Positions 35,046-44,907 of a DNA stretch of 64,000 bases are shown here, piece by piece. The stretch spans positions 2,795,830 through 2,859,829 of the forward strand of contig NZ_QRDP01000004.1 in the NCBI RefSeq assembly GCF_003385775.1. Reading direction: 5' to 3'. Made by a program: the position numbers and the translations under genes. Under the pieces are notes generated by a model. It was not told the origin of the DNA. It worked only from the letters and a program-made list of their open reading frames with translations, and did no database searches. Within the stretch, counting starts at the first letter, position 1. Every line of letters begins with the position of its first letter. The DNA is from Parasphingopyxis lamellibrachiae. GTDB lineage: Bacteria; Pseudomonadota; Alphaproteobacteria; Sphingomonadales; Sphingomonadaceae.

Positions 35046-36152
35046 TTAATGATCCATCACGAGGAGGCGTGCGGTGGCCGTGGCGATCACGCCTTCTTCG
35101 TCCGTCGCGATCGCCAGCGGCGGCGGGATGGCGAGCCAGGCGAGACGGGCAGCCACCGCCTCTCTGATTTCCGCTGCATTCTCTCCGATCCCGCCGGTGA
35201 AGACGAGCGCATCAAGCCCACCCAGCGATACCGCCAGCGAGCCGACGGCGCGCGCGCAGCGATCCACGAAATAGTCGACCGCGAACCGCGCCTCGGGCGC
35301 GTCGCTTGCCAGCAGGTCGCGCATGTCGCCGCTGATCCCTGACAGGCCGAGGAGGCCGGATTTCTCGTAGAGTAACCGGTGGACGGCATCGATATCCATG
35401 CCGCGGTCGGACAGGAGGTGCAGCACGAGCCCCGGATCGATGCTGCCGGAACGGGTGCCCATAGGCAGACCTTCGAGCGCGGTAAAACCCATCGTCGTCG
35501 CGACGCTGCGCCCGTCGAGAAGCGCCGCCATCGAGCAGCCATGGCCGAGATGGGCGACAACCACCCGGTGGGCGTCGGGGCCAAGCAGCGCGGGCAGGCG
35601 CGGCGCGATCGAGGCGTAGGACAGGCCGTGAAAACCGTAGGCGATCATGCCCTGGTCGGCATAGTCGCGCGGCAGGGCATAGCGTTCGGCGATCATGGAT
35701 TGCGTACGGTGAAAGGCGGTGTCGAAGGCGGCGATCTGGGGGATATCAGGATAGGCGGTGGCGACGGCTTCGATCCCGGCCAGATTGTGCGGCTGGTGCT
35801 GCGGCGCCAGCGGCGTTAGCGCTTCAAGTTCGGCGATCACCGCGCCGTCGATCCGGACGGGCGTATCGAACCGGGCGCCGCCATGGACGACGCGGTGCCC
35901 GGCCCCGACGATCCGGACATTGCCGGGCGCCAGATCGTCGAGCGTTTCGAGCAGCCATCCGATCAGTGCCGCGTGCCCATCATGAGGGGAACCGAAGGGC
36001 CGGGAGGTATTGCCGATTGCGAGGCTGGGATCGTCGCCGATCCTTTCTATCTGCCCGGCAAGTAACGGCGCTTCGCCAGGGTCGGCTGCATTGTACAGCG
36101 CGAATTTGACGCTCGAGGATCCAGCGTTGAGGATGAGCAGCGCGTCCGTCAA
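35046..36152 (-). CDS. ackA: Acetate kinase
   Basis: Transfers phosphate between ATP and acetate (acetyl phosphate + ADP = acetate + ATP). It has 368 residues. The ASKHA phosphate-binding motif LILNAGSSSVKF is at the N-terminus, with VVHGGARF, FDTAFH (catalytic Asp region), HLGHGCS and FTGGIGEN. No ATG is near the conserved N-terminus. The best start is a TTG at 36152 whose TTGA overlaps the stop of the phosphate acetyltransferase gene, giving LTDALLILNAG. The frame is open far upstream but that is another gene. It completes a Pta-AckA acetyl-phosphate node. Confidence 0.93.
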   Translation of the reverse strand: MTDALLILNAGSSSVKFALYNAADPGEAPLLAGQIERIGDDPSLAIGNTSRPFGSPHDGHAALIGWLLETLDDLAPGNVRIVGAGHRVVHGGARFDTPVRIDGAVIAELEALTPLAPQHQPHNLAGIEAVATAYPDIPQIAAFDTAFHRTQSMIAERYALPRDYADQGMIAYGFHGLSYASIAPRLPALLGPDAHRVVVAHLGHGCSMAALLDGRSVATTMGFTALEGLPMGTRSGSIDPGLVLHLLSDRGMDIDAVHRLLYEKSGLLGLSGISGDMRDLLASDAPEARFAVDYFVDRCARAVGSLAVSLGGLDALVFTGGIGENAAEIREAVAARLAWLAIPPPLAIATDEEGVIATATARLLVMDH

Positions 36153-37048
36153 GGCCGTGCCCGCTCCGCGACCAGTTTTGCGAGCGCCGCCGATATCTCT
36201 CGCTCCTCCACGCCGTCGGCGCGGCTGGTGAGGATAATCGGCACCTGCGCGCCGAGCGCGATGCCGAATGCGTCGGCCCCGCCCAGATAATCGAGCTGCT
36301 TGGCGAGCATGTTTCCGGCCACCAGATCGGGCACGACAAGAATATCGGCGACGCCGGCGACGCCGGATTTGAGGTTTTTCGCCTCGACGGCTTCCGGAGA
36401 CACGGCAATGTCGAAGGCGAGGGGCCCGTCCAGCATGCCACCGCTTATTTGCTCCCGATCCGCCATCTTGCACAACGCCGCGGCGTCGATGGTCGAGGGT
36501 AGCCGCGGATTGACCTCTTCGGTCGCCGAGAGGATCGCGACCTTCGGCGTTTCGATCCCTATCGCCCGCGCGATGTCGATCGCATTCTGGACGATGTCGC
36601 GCTTGGCGAGCAGGTCCGGCATCACGTTGATCGCCGCATCTGTGATCAGTAGCGGCTTCGCATAGGCGGGTGTCCGCATGACGAAGACATGGCTGATCCG
36701 GCGTTCGGTACGGATGCCAGAGTCGCGGGCGATGACCTCGGCCAGCATTTCGTCCGTGTGCAGCGCGCCCTTCATCAGTGCGCCGGCTTCACCCTCATGG
36801 ACGAGCTGTACCGCTCGGGCCGCCGCAGCGTGGCTGTGCGGTACATCGACGACCCTGTGGGTGCCGACATCCAGCCCGACCGCCTCTATCTTGGCGCGCG
36901 GTCCGACCAGTATCGGCGCGATGAGACCCGCCTCAGCGGCGGCGAGCGCTCCGCCCAGCGAGCGACGATCGACGGGATGGACGACGGCAGTGGGTAGCGG
37001 GACGCCCTGGGCCGCGCGATCCATGATCTGGTCGAAAAACTGGGTCAT
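36149..37048 (-). CDS. pta: Phosphate acetyl/butyryltransferase
   Basis: Interconverts acetyl-CoA (or butyryl-CoA) and the acyl phosphate. It is a compact 299-residue PTA_PTB domain: KPLLITDAAINVMPDL, KVAILSATEEVNPRLPSTIDA, ILVVPDLVAGNMLAKQL and GAQVPIILTSRAD are family segments. It lacks the long N-terminal part of E. coli-type Pta. The start at MTQFFDQIMDRA is tentative; an in-frame ATG at 37117 would add 23 residues. It overlaps ackA by 4 bp and is divergent from the fused kinase at 37164. Confidence 0.88.
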   Translation of the reverse strand: MTQFFDQIMDRAAQGVPLPTAVVHPVDRRSLGGALAAAEAGLIAPILVGPRAKIEAVGLDVGTHRVVDVPHSHAAAARAVQLVHEGEAGALMKGALHTDEMLAEVIARDSGIRTERRISHVFVMRTPAYAKPLLITDAAINVMPDLLAKRDIVQNAIDIARAIGIETPKVAILSATEEVNPRLPSTIDAAALCKMADREQISGGMLDGPLAFDIAVSPEAVEAKNLKSGVAGVADILVVPDLVAGNMLAKQLDYLGGADAFGIALGAQVPIILTSRADGVEEREISAALAKLVAERARP

Positions 37049-37082
37049 ATCGTGTGCATGCCTCGCCTGCAGCAGTGCGGCA

Positions 37083-37096
37083 TTGATCTGGCGCAA
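37083..37096. promoter_or_regulatory. Weak FNR/FixK-like site upstream of pta
   Basis: TTGATCTGGCGCAA keeps eight of the ten conserved positions of the FNR/FixK consensus TTGAT-N4-ATCAA (the inner AT of the right half is CG). It is centred about 42 bp before the pta start taken here. Pta-ackA under oxygen control would be sensible, but with the alternative upstream start this site would be coding. A chance match is quite possible. Confidence 0.22.
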
Positions 37097-37163
37097 GGAC
37101 CCGGGCCGGGCTTGCATCCATATATTGGCCTTTGGTGACGCTTTAAGGTCGAGGATATCCGTT

Positions 37164-38675
37164 GTGACAGAGATATCGGGTTCCAGCGAAGCCGCCGAGC
37201 GGCATCAGGCTGGTACTGTTGCTTTCCTGGCTTCGCCCTCGACCCATGGCGGCCAGGCCGTCACGGCGGTCGAAACGCATATATCCCGGCTGTTCCTGAC
37301 CCCCGACCGTGTTTTCAAGCTGAAGCGCGCGGTTGCGCTTCCGTTTCTGGATTACTCGACGGTCGCGTCGCGCGAACAGGCCTGCCGGGCCGAATTTGCG
37401 ATCAATCGCTGCGTTGCGCCGACGCTCTATATCGGGGTGCGGCCGATCAGCCGAAGCCCAGCGGGTCTGGCTTTCGGCACGGACGGTGAGATCGTCGACT
37501 GGGTCGTCGAAATGCGCCGCTTTGCCGAACGCGACCAGTTCGACCTGCTTGTGGCGGACGGCCGGTTGACCGACGCGCTGGTCGACACGCTCGCCGACAC
37601 CGTCGCGGCCGCACATGTCGGTGCGGATCGCGTGACGAGGCATGACGGCTCGGCGCGCTTCGCCTCCATTGAGCATGATCTGATCGACACGACCCGGCCG
37701 CTGCTCAGGTCGCGGATCAATCTCGCCGATCTCGCTGCCTGGCGGCGCTGGATGAACGGGATGCTGGAGCGGTTCGCGCCGCTGCTCGATGCGCGCGGAC
37801 GGCACGGCTTCGTCCGCACCTGTCACGGCGATCTCCATCTCGCCAATATCTGCCTGTGGGACGGCAAACCAGTGCCGTTCGACGCCATCGAATTCGATCC
37901 CGAACTGACCGAAATCGACATAATGTACGATCTCGCCTTTCTCCTCATGGATCTCGAACATGCCGGTGCTGGCGATGCGGCAAACCGCTTGCTCAATCGC
38001 TATCTGTCGGTCACCCGGGACTATCGCGGGGCGGCGCTCCTGCCGATGTTCAAATCCTGTCGTGCGGTCGTCAAGGCGCTGGTGGCGGCGATGAAGGGTA
38101 TTCCGGCAACCTCTTATCTCGATCTCGCCCGCGCTTATGGCGACCGGACGGAAACCCCCCGGCTGATCGCGGTGGGAGGGCGATCCGGAACCGGCAAATC
38201 GACTGTCGCTGCGGCGCTCGCGGTGCCGATCCACGCGGTGGTCATTTCATCCGACATGGTTCGCAAGCGATTGTTCGGCGTCCCGCCCGAACAGCCGCTG
38301 CCGGAATCCGCCTATGCGCGTGATGTTTCGGAGCGCGTCTACCGGCGATTGGGGATCGATGTAAGGCGCGCGCTGGCGGGCGGCAGCACGGTCATTGCCG
38401 ATGCGACCTTCCTCGAGAGCGCTGAGCGCGATGCGATCGCGCGGGTGGCGGAGCGATGCGGCACGGCCTTTACGGGGCTCTGGCTCGAAGCGCCGACCGA
38501 TATTCGGGCTGGTCGCGTGGCGGCGCGGGGTCCCAATCCCTCGGATGCCACCATATCCGTCGTGCAGGCCCAGGTGCATACGGATACCGGATCCGTCGGT
38601 TGGGTACGGGTCGATGCCAAGCGGAATCGTGCTGACCTCATCCAGATCGTTCGGGAGCGCACTGGAATTAGCTGA
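37164..38675 (+). CDS. Fused aminoglycoside-phosphotransferase-like / P-loop kinase protein
   Basis: Two-domain protein of 503 residues. The N-terminal part (to about residue 330) is a kinase-like APH fold with the catalytic loop HGDLHLAN at 221-228 and IEFDPE as the Mg-binding Asp region. The C-terminal part is a P-loop kinase with Walker A GGRSGTGKST at 338-347, similar to gluconate-kinase or zeta-toxin-like kinases. This matches the known COG2187-COG0645 fusion, whose substrate is not established. The GTG start has GAGG nine bases upstream; a longer frame upstream runs antisense to pta and is rejected. It is divergent from pta-ackA. Confidence 0.87.
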   Translation: MTEISGSSEAAERHQAGTVAFLASPSTHGGQAVTAVETHISRLFLTPDRVFKLKRAVALPFLDYSTVASREQACRAEFAINRCVAPTLYIGVRPISRSPAGLAFGTDGEIVDWVVEMRRFAERDQFDLLVADGRLTDALVDTLADTVAAAHVGADRVTRHDGSARFASIEHDLIDTTRPLLRSRINLADLAAWRRWMNGMLERFAPLLDARGRHGFVRTCHGDLHLANICLWDGKPVPFDAIEFDPELTEIDIMYDLAFLLMDLEHAGAGDAANRLLNRYLSVTRDYRGAALLPMFKSCRAVVKALVAAMKGIPATSYLDLARAYGDRTETPRLIAVGGRSGTGKSTVAAALAVPIHAVVISSDMVRKRLFGVPPEQPLPESAYARDVSERVYRRLGIDVRRALAGGSTVIADATFLESAERDAIARVAERCGTAFTGLWLEAPTDIRAGRVAARGPNPSDATISVVQAQVHTDTGSVGWVRVDAKRNRADLIQIVRERTGIS

Positions 38676-38694
38676 CCCGCCCGCCCGACGCCGG

Positions 38695-39897
38695 TCAATT
38701 GCGGTTCGTGATCCGGCGTCCGTCGGCGACCCGATTGCCTGGGTTGACGATAACCTCTTCGTCTTCGTCGAGTCCGCCGAGAACCTCGGCATGCTCGTCA
38801 TTTATATGGCCGATCTCGACCGGCCGTTCGACGGCGCGTCCGCCCGATACGACATAGACGTGCCAGTCGGCCCCACTGCGAAAAATCGCCCCGATCGGAA
38901 CCCGCAGCGCATCCTCGCGGCTCCAAACGGTGATCGTTGCGTCGACCTGATAGCCATGGCCGAGCCGTGCGATGCTCTCCAGCGGTTCGTTGAAATCGAT
39001 GATGACATTGACGCGCTGCTCCTCAATGCCGAGTGCGGAGATCTTGAGTTCGCCGAACGGTTCGATCCGGCGGATCCGCCCGGCCAGCACCTCCTCCCCG
39101 CCCCAGCGGGTGATTGCGACGGGCGCGCCGGGCCGGACGCGCACCGCTTCGCGCGACAGGAGGTCGACGACGATTTCGATCTGCTCGGGATCGCCGATCT
39201 CGACAAGGGGCGTCCCCTCGGCGACGACGCCTTCGCTTTCATGCAGTATACGCAATATCGTTCCGCTGGTTGGAGAGCGGACGGCGACCGGGCCGCTGCC
39301 CGTCGGTGTGCCGGTTGCCGGCTCGTTCAGCGAGGCGCGGATACGGCCGACTTCAGAGCGGTTCTGCTCGACATTCGCCCGGGCAGCCGCGAGCGCCGCG
39401 CCGCGCGCAGCGGCTTCGGTGCGGGCGGCATCGAGCCGCGATTGCGGCAGGAAACCACGCTCGGCGAGAGCCTCGGCGCGCGCCAGTTCGCGCCGGGCAA
39501 GGTCGAGCGAGGCGATTGCGCTCTGAGTCCGTGCCCGGGCGCTGCGTTCGGCTGCGCGAGCAGCGGCGAGTGCGTTTTGTAGCTCGCGCCGTGACCGCGT
39601 ATCGAGCGGGGTCGATGGCCGGCCCGCCATCCGCGCGATGATAGTCTCACGCGCTACGACCCGATCGCCGGGCTCGATCTCGATCCGTGTGACATAGCCG
39701 CTGACCGGGGCCGAGACGATATAGGCATCGTGGACGCGCGTTACGCCGTCGTCGGTTATGCCCACAGTCATCGGACCGCGGGTCACCTCCCCGGTGTCGA
39801 CGGGAACGGCTTCGGGCCAGAAGCTGTAGCCGAGGCCTAGGATGAACAGGGCGGCGATCAGGATGGCCCACCGCCAGCGTTTGAGTTTTTCGAGCAT
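38695..39897 (-). CDS. HlyD-family periplasmic adaptor
   Basis: Membrane-fusion protein of 400 residues that links an inner-membrane ABC transporter to the envelope. It has one N-terminal membrane helix (about residues 10-28, WAILIAALFILGLGYSFW), a barrel/lipoyl half motif (VSAPVSGYVTRIEIEPGDRV), an Ala/Arg-rich coiled coil (about 95-190) and the second lipoyl half (VRSPTSGTILRILHESEGVV). Its start overlaps the permease stop as TGATG. It is the last gene of a three-gene ATPase-permease-adaptor operon. No outer-membrane factor is in this operon. Confidence 0.9.
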   Translation of the reverse strand: MLEKLKRWRWAILIAALFILGLGYSFWPEAVPVDTGEVTRGPMTVGITDDGVTRVHDAYIVSAPVSGYVTRIEIEPGDRVVARETIIARMAGRPSTPLDTRSRRELQNALAAARAAERSARARTQSAIASLDLARRELARAEALAERGFLPQSRLDAARTEAAARGAALAAARANVEQNRSEVGRIRASLNEPATGTPTGSGPVAVRSPTSGTILRILHESEGVVAEGTPLVEIGDPEQIEIVVDLLSREAVRVRPGAPVAITRWGGEEVLAGRIRRIEPFGELKISALGIEEQRVNVIIDFNEPLESIARLGHGYQVDATITVWSREDALRVPIGAIFRSGADWHVYVVSGGRAVERPVEIGHINDEHAEVLGGLDEDEEVIVNPGNRVADGRRITNRN

Positions 39898-42260
39898 CAG
39901 TCTCGCGCCTTCAATACACGTACCATATCCAGTCTTGCCACCCGCCGGGCGACGATCAGCGCCGTCAGGGCGGCAGCGACGAGGACCACGACGATCGAGA
40001 AGCCGTAGGTGCCTCGCGTCGGCGCGAAGGGCAGCCGGAACAGATCCGAACTGAATGCCGCGGCGAGACTCTGACCGAGCGCGTAACCGGTCAGGCAGCC
40101 GACCGGCACGGCCAGCGCGACGAGCAGTGCGATCTGGCCGAGCAGGATCAAGCCGACCTCCTGCTTGTGATAGCCGAGAACCCGGAGCGTCGCGAGTTCG
40201 CGCGCGCGTTCAGAGAAGATGATCCGCGCGCTGTTGTATACGACGCCGATAACGATCGCCGAGGCGAAGGCGATATAGAAGCCGATCATCGTGATCATAT
40301 TGTCGTCGATCATTTCACGGAACTTGTCCAGCGTCGCTCGGCGTTCGGTCACGCCCAGAACGATCGGCATCTCGCGCAGTTCGTCGAGAATGTCCTCCCG
40401 CGCCGCCGGATCGATCCGTAGCAGTGCCGACCCGACCGGTGAATTGTCACGTGTCAGCCGCTCCAGGGTTACGCTGTCGGCATAGGCGCGCGAGCCGATA
40501 TATTCGCTGATCGTCGTCACGACCGGAATCTGCGTCCGTATCCGCCGCCCTTCGAGCATATCGACCTCGACCCGGTCTCCGGCCCGGATATCGAGCTTCG
40601 CCGCGAGCTGCCCGCTCAGCATCAGCCCGGCTGGCGGCAAGGGGATTTCGCGGCCCGATGCATCGATACGCGACCAGAGCCGGGTGTTGCTCGACGCGCT
40701 CTCGATGGCGACGCGCTCGGAACGATGGCCGTTGCGCAGCCGCGCGGAGGCCGCCCGCGTCGCTTCGACCCGCAACACGCCCGGAATGCTTGCCAGATTG
40801 TGCAGCACTTCCTCGTTTCCCGCTTCGATAAGCGCCACGGTCAGGTCCTGATTCTGTGCCCGGAAGAAATTGGCCTCGAGCATCTCGTTGGTGCCGTCGA
40901 GGAACTGCATCGTGCTGAACAGCAGGCCGAGCGAGAGGGCGACGCCGAACACCGTGATACCGGACCGCACCGGCCAGCGCCCGATATGGCGGACGATCAT
41001 GTGGCCGATGCTCGTGAATCCGGCCTTCTGCCCCACGCGTTCGAGGAAGCCGGTCTTGTAGATCGGTGGCTGCGGGGGAGCCATGGCGATCGCCGGGGTC
41101 AGTCCGATCACGGTCCTGACGCCGCCCATCGCGCCGAGCACGGCCGACCCTGCGGCGAGCAGCGCCGCGATCGCGAAGATGCTCGGCGAGATGCGGTAGT
41201 AGAGAAAGGGAAATCGGTAATATTCTGTGTAGAGGGCGGTCATGCCGCGTCCCATCCAGGCACCTGCCGCCCAACCGATCAGTATGCCGAGTGCGGAAAT
41301 CGCCAGGGCGAACTTCAGATAATGCCAGGCGATCGCTCCGTCGGTATAGCCGAACGCCTTGAGCAGGCCGATCTGTTCGCGCTCGGTGCTGATCAGTCGG
41401 CCGAGCACGATATAGACGAGGAAGGTCGAGACGATCAGGAACACCGGTGGAATCGTGGTCGTCATCACATCGAGCTGCATCAGCTCATTGTCGACGAAAG
41501 CGTTGGACGGGTGGTCGTCCCGTCCATAGGCACCGGTCCCGCCGAACGGCGCGAGGATCACGTCGAGTCGGCGGATGACTTCAGCTTCGGATGCTCCGCG
41601 TTCCAGCGTCATCGAGATGAAGTTGATCGCTTCGGTCCGGTTGGTCGCCGCTTCGAGCGCCCGTTCGCCCATCCAGAAGATACCGAACCGGCTTTCGTCG
41701 GGAATGAGCTCGCCCGGTGCGATCGCGTAGATATAGTCGGGCGCGAGGCCGATGCCGACCACCGTTAGCCGTTCGCGAGTACCGTAGATCAGCGCGTCGA
41801 TCTCGTCGCCCGGCGCGAAGCCGTTGGCGTCCGCAAAGGCCTCGTCGATCACAATCTCGCCGGCGGCGCTGCTGCGCGGCCCGCGGCCCGCGACGAGGGT
41901 CAGCCGGTTGAGGTCGGTCTCTCCGCCTTCGCCAACCGAGTTGATCACGGTACGGATCGATTCGACGCGGCCCGGAATGTCGAGCGTCGCATATTGGATG
42001 ATCCGGCCTTCGGCGTGCCTGACACCCTCTATCGTCTCGATCCGCCCGACGATGCTCCTGGGTGCGCGTGTCATTCCCGAAAACACGTCGGCGAAATGGT
42101 TGCGCTCATAATAGATGTCGCGCGTCTCCATCAGCGAGCGATAGACGCCGAGCGACATGACGAAAGTGGCGGTTGCGGCGCCAACGACCAGCGCGATGGC
42201 GAGCGCTTGACCACGAATCCGCCAGAGATCTCGTAGCAGCTTGAGATCCAGCGCTTTCAC
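39897..42260 (-). CDS. ABC transporter permease with two FtsX domains
   Basis: Permease of 787 residues. An N-terminal helix ([24 protein letters not shown]) precedes a large periplasmic MacB_PCD-like domain. Two FtsX membrane blocks follow: about residues 270-400, and the C-terminal block with helices near [22 protein letters not shown] and [18 protein letters not shown]. This architecture is typical of exporters that act mechanically on periplasmic substrates or lipoproteins rather than importers. It is coupled to the ATPase by a 4-bp overlap. The substrate is unknown. Confidence 0.9.
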   Translation of the reverse strand: MKALDLKLLRDLWRIRGQALAIALVVGAATATFVMSLGVYRSLMETRDIYYERNHFADVFSGMTRAPRSIVGRIETIEGVRHAEGRIIQYATLDIPGRVESIRTVINSVGEGGETDLNRLTLVAGRGPRSSAAGEIVIDEAFADANGFAPGDEIDALIYGTRERLTVVGIGLAPDYIYAIAPGELIPDESRFGIFWMGERALEAATNRTEAINFISMTLERGASEAEVIRRLDVILAPFGGTGAYGRDDHPSNAFVDNELMQLDVMTTTIPPVFLIVSTFLVYIVLGRLISTEREQIGLLKAFGYTDGAIAWHYLKFALAISALGILIGWAAGAWMGRGMTALYTEYYRFPFLYYRISPSIFAIAALLAAGSAVLGAMGGVRTVIGLTPAIAMAPPQPPIYKTGFLERVGQKAGFTSIGHMIVRHIGRWPVRSGITVFGVALSLGLLFSTMQFLDGTNEMLEANFFRAQNQDLTVALIEAGNEEVLHNLASIPGVLRVEATRAASARLRNGHRSERVAIESASSNTRLWSRIDASGREIPLPPAGLMLSGQLAAKLDIRAGDRVEVDMLEGRRIRTQIPVVTTISEYIGSRAYADSVTLERLTRDNSPVGSALLRIDPAAREDILDELREMPIVLGVTERRATLDKFREMIDDNMITMIGFYIAFASAIVIGVVYNSARIIFSERARELATLRVLGYHKQEVGLILLGQIALLVALAVPVGCLTGYALGQSLAAAFSSDLFRLPFAPTRGTYGFSIVVVLVAAALTALIVARRVARLDMVRVLKARD

Positions 42261-42997
42261 CAGCTTATCTCGGACGGTGCGATGCGCGTCTCGTTCACCT
42301 CGATCGACGCGATCCGGCCGTCGAGAAAATTGAACACCCGGTCCGCCATCCCGGCGATTCCGGCATTATGGGTGATGATGATCAGCGTCGCGCCAAGCTC
42401 CGCATTGGCATTGGCGAGCGTCTCGAGAACTTTGATCCCGGTCTTGCTGTCGAGCGCTCCGGTCGGTTCGTCACAGAACAAGACGTGCGGTCGCTTGGCG
42501 ATTGCGCGTGCGACGGCGACACGCTGTTGTTCGCCGCCCGAAAGTTGAGCCGGGAAATGCGCTCGACGGTCGCCGAGCCCGACCAGCTCCAGCGCTTCGG
42601 CGGCGGGCATCGGGTCGGTCGCAATATCGGTCACCAGCCGGACATTCTCTTCGGCCGTCAGGCTCGGAATGAGGTTGTAGAACTGGAAGATGAAGCCGAC
42701 ATGGGCGCGGCGAAACCGCGTCAGGGCGTGATCGTTCAGGGCCGTCAGTTCGGTATCCTCATACCAGAGCTGTCCGGCTGTAGGTCGGTCGAGCGCGCCG
42801 ACGATGTTGAGCAGGGTCGATTTGCCGCTTCCCGACGGGCCGAGCAGCACGAGTACCTCGCCGGCACCGATTTCGAGGTCGACGCCGCGCAGAGCATGGA
42901 CTTGCGTTTCGCCCATGTCATAGGTCTTGCGCAGACCGGTGGCCCGAAAGGCCGGCTGCGCTGTCGATCGATCTCTGTTCGTCGTCGTTTCCGCCAC
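42257..42997 (-). CDS. ABC transporter ATP-binding protein (MacB/LolD type)
   Basis: ATPase of 246 residues with Walker [11 protein letters not shown]-loop [17 protein letters not shown], signature [14 protein letters not shown], Walker [13 protein letters not shown] and the switch His in IIITHN. It is the MacB/LolD subfamily, matching the FtsX permease encoded next. It is the first gene of the operon. The upstream region to 43472 holds no gene but has repeat sequence. Confidence 0.93.
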   Translation of the reverse strand: MAETTTNRDRSTAQPAFRATGLRKTYDMGETQVHALRGVDLEIGAGEVLVLLGPSGSGKSTLLNIVGALDRPTAGQLWYEDTELTALNDHALTRFRRAHVGFIFQFYNLIPSLTAEENVRLVTDIATDPMPAAEALELVGLGDRRAHFPAQLSGGEQQRVAVARAIAKRPHVLFCDEPTGALDSKTGIKVLETLANANAELGATLIIITHNAGIAGMADRVFNFLDGRIASIEVNETRIAPSEISW

Positions 42998-43472
42998 CCT
43001 ATCCTGACCAGAACCGTTCCTGATGGCGGGAGGCTAACGGATTTATCGCCGGATACTTTGATTCAGCGCAAGTAGAGCAGCGAAATCCCAGTGTCGTGCT
43101 GCTCTGGGGCGCGGTATGGCTGATCGTGCGAAATATGAATGCAGGAGGCTGCGGGGTGGTGCGCGACGCAGTCCGGAGCGAACCGGTCTCGCGTGCAATT
43201 TTCCCTGTTCTATGGGAATTTACAGGGAAAATAGGCAATTTCGCCCGAAACTTGAGCATTGGTGACCAATATTAGCCCCTCATTTCTGCGCCCTTCACCC
43301 GCAAATTCCCTAAGATAAAGAACAGCGAATTTATTTGAGGGAGCAGGGAATTCTATCGGCCGATCAGGGATCGCCGGAGCGATATCGAACCATCGCATTT
43401 CAAGAATGGAATGCCGTGTCTGAAATCCGTAAACGCTGACTTTCGTTCGACAGCATCTTCGATTTCTTCAAA
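42998..43472. other. Gene-free spacer of 475 bp with repeat sequence
   Basis: No convincing reading frame lies between the two export operons. The sequence is more AT-rich than its surroundings. It contains copies of TTCCCT/AGGGAA arranged as two inverted repeats: 43199-43231, and 43304-43311 with 43345-43352. It probably holds the promoter of the ABC operon (minus) and the end of the NodT operon. The repetitive look suggests a decayed mobile or intergenic repeat element. Confidence 0.5.
43199..43231. repeat. Inverted repeat TTTTCCCTGT / ACAGGGAAAA
   Basis: A perfect 10-bp inverted repeat (43199-43208 and 43222-43231) with a 13-nt loop. A second pair AATTCCCT (43304-43311) / AGGGAATT (43345-43352) lies close by. 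Intergenic sequences rich in TTCCCTGT and AGGGAATT are, in my recollection, common in alphaproteobacterial genomes, so this may be one copy of a dispersed repeat family. Confidence 0.5.
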
Positions 43473-44903
43473 TTAATGTATCAGTGTTCGCTGGCTTTCC
43501 GGGTCAGAGATCCATCCACCCCCAAGCGATTTGTAAAGAGTGATTGCCGATCTGGCGCGATCACCGCGCACGCGTTCCAGACGAATTCCGGCTTCGGCCA
43601 ATGCCCTGCGGGCGGCGGCAAGCACAAGCGCGTCATCTTCGCCCGCCTGATGCCTTTGCTCGGCGAAGCGAAAGACCGATTGTTGCCGATCGTATGCATG
43701 CATCGCTTCCTCCTCGGCCTCTCCCATCCGAAGAAACCGGTTGATGGACCCCTCGCTGTCGGACAGCGCCCCGATAACGGCAGCCTCATAGCGTGCCGCT
43801 GCCGCTTCTGCCCGTGCGTCGGCACCACGGATTTGCGCGCGGATACGGCCGCCCGAAAAGATCGGCCACGAGAAGCTGGGGCCGATCGACAGGCGGGTGC
43901 TGCCGCCCGACAGGAGATCCCCAGTATTGCGCGCCTGCTGGCCAAGCGAACCGAACAGTGAAAAGCGGGGGAAGAGATCGGCGGTGGCCACGCCAATATC
44001 GGCCGTCGCGGCAGCGAGTTCACGTTCGGCGCGGCGGATATCGGGGCGGCGCGTCATAAGTTCGGAGCGCAGGCCCGCCAGTATCTGTTCCGGGCTTTCG
44101 GGAACTGGGCCGGGACGGAGAAGGTCCGGTACGATCGCTTCGGGTGACGATCCGATCAGCGTGGCGATGCGATAGGCAGCAGCCGCTACGCGGCCTTCAG
44201 CCTCGGGGACGGCTTGTGCGCTCACCCGCGCCATATAGGTCGCCTGGTCCCATTCAAGACGCGAACTCTCACCTCCTTGGAAACGCTGGCCGGTCAGATC
44301 GGCGCGCACAGTTTCGGCTTGAGCAACATTGGCAAGGCTCTCTTGTTCGGCCTGGGCGACGCGCAGATCGACATAGGCACGCGCGACTTCGCCGATCAAC
44401 GTGACGAGCACGCCGCGGCGCGCTTCGAGAGCGGCCTCGGCGCGTGCTTGTGCTCCCTCGATCTGGCGCGTGTGACGGCCCCAGAAATCGATTTCCCAGC
44501 TGGCATCGAAACCGAGATCGAACAGGCTGAAATCGCGTGCGAAACCGGGAATTTCGCCGACTGGGAATTGGCCGTTCTCGCTGACCACGTTTTCGCTCAC
44601 CGCGCCACTCGCCTCGGTTTGTGGCAGCCGTCCGCCAAGTGCCGCATCGCGGTTTGCTCGCGCTTCGGCGAGCCGCGCCTCAGCCTCGCGCAATTGCGGG
44701 CTGTCGGCGATCGCCATCTCGACGAGCCGCGAGAGCATAGGGTCGTTAAAATTGTCCCACCATTGCTGATCAACGGAACCAAGTATAGCGGGCTCCATCC
44801 AATCGCTCCCGACCTGCAATTCCGGACGCTCGTAATCGGGGCCGACAGTGCACGCCGGCGCGATCGCCAAGATCGTCAGGATGAAAGAAGATCGAAACCG
44901 CAT
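43473..44903 (-). CDS. NodT-family outer-membrane efflux lipoprotein
   Basis: TolC-like outer-membrane factor of 476 residues. The lipoprotein signal peptide ends at Cys18 (LAIAPACT), followed by VGPDYERPEL, the hallmark N-terminus of NodT/OprM proteins. Two OEP repeats follow, with coiled coils and SWEIDFWGRHTRQIEGAQARAEAA at the usual place in the first repeat. It is the last gene of the TetR-controlled operon, 4 bp after the second ABC-2 permease. With the HlyD adaptor it would complete a channel across the envelope. Confidence 0.93.
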   Translation of the reverse strand: MRFRSSFILTILAIAPACTVGPDYERPELQVGSDWMEPAILGSVDQQWWDNFNDPMLSRLVEMAIADSPQLREAEARLAEARANRDAALGGRLPQTEASGAVSENVVSENGQFPVGEIPGFARDFSLFDLGFDASWEIDFWGRHTRQIEGAQARAEAALEARRGVLVTLIGEVARAYVDLRVAQAEQESLANVAQAETVRADLTGQRFQGGESSRLEWDQATYMARVSAQAVPEAEGRVAAAAYRIATLIGSSPEAIVPDLLRPGPVPESPEQILAGLRSELMTRRPDIRRAERELAAATADIGVATADLFPRFSLFGSLGQQARNTGDLLSGGSTRLSIGPSFSWPIFSGGRIRAQIRGADARAEAAAARYEAAVIGALSDSEGSINRFLRMGEAEEEAMHAYDRQQSVFRFAEQRHQAGEDDALVLAAARRALAEAGIRLERVRGDRARSAITLYKSLGGGWISDPESQRTLIH

Positions 44904-44907
44904 TATG

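Noticed and set aside
36678..37163. N-terminal extension of the fused kinase frame across pta
   Set aside because: The extension is antisense to pta and has no homology-like features; a GTG with a good ribosome site at 37164 gives a normal start.
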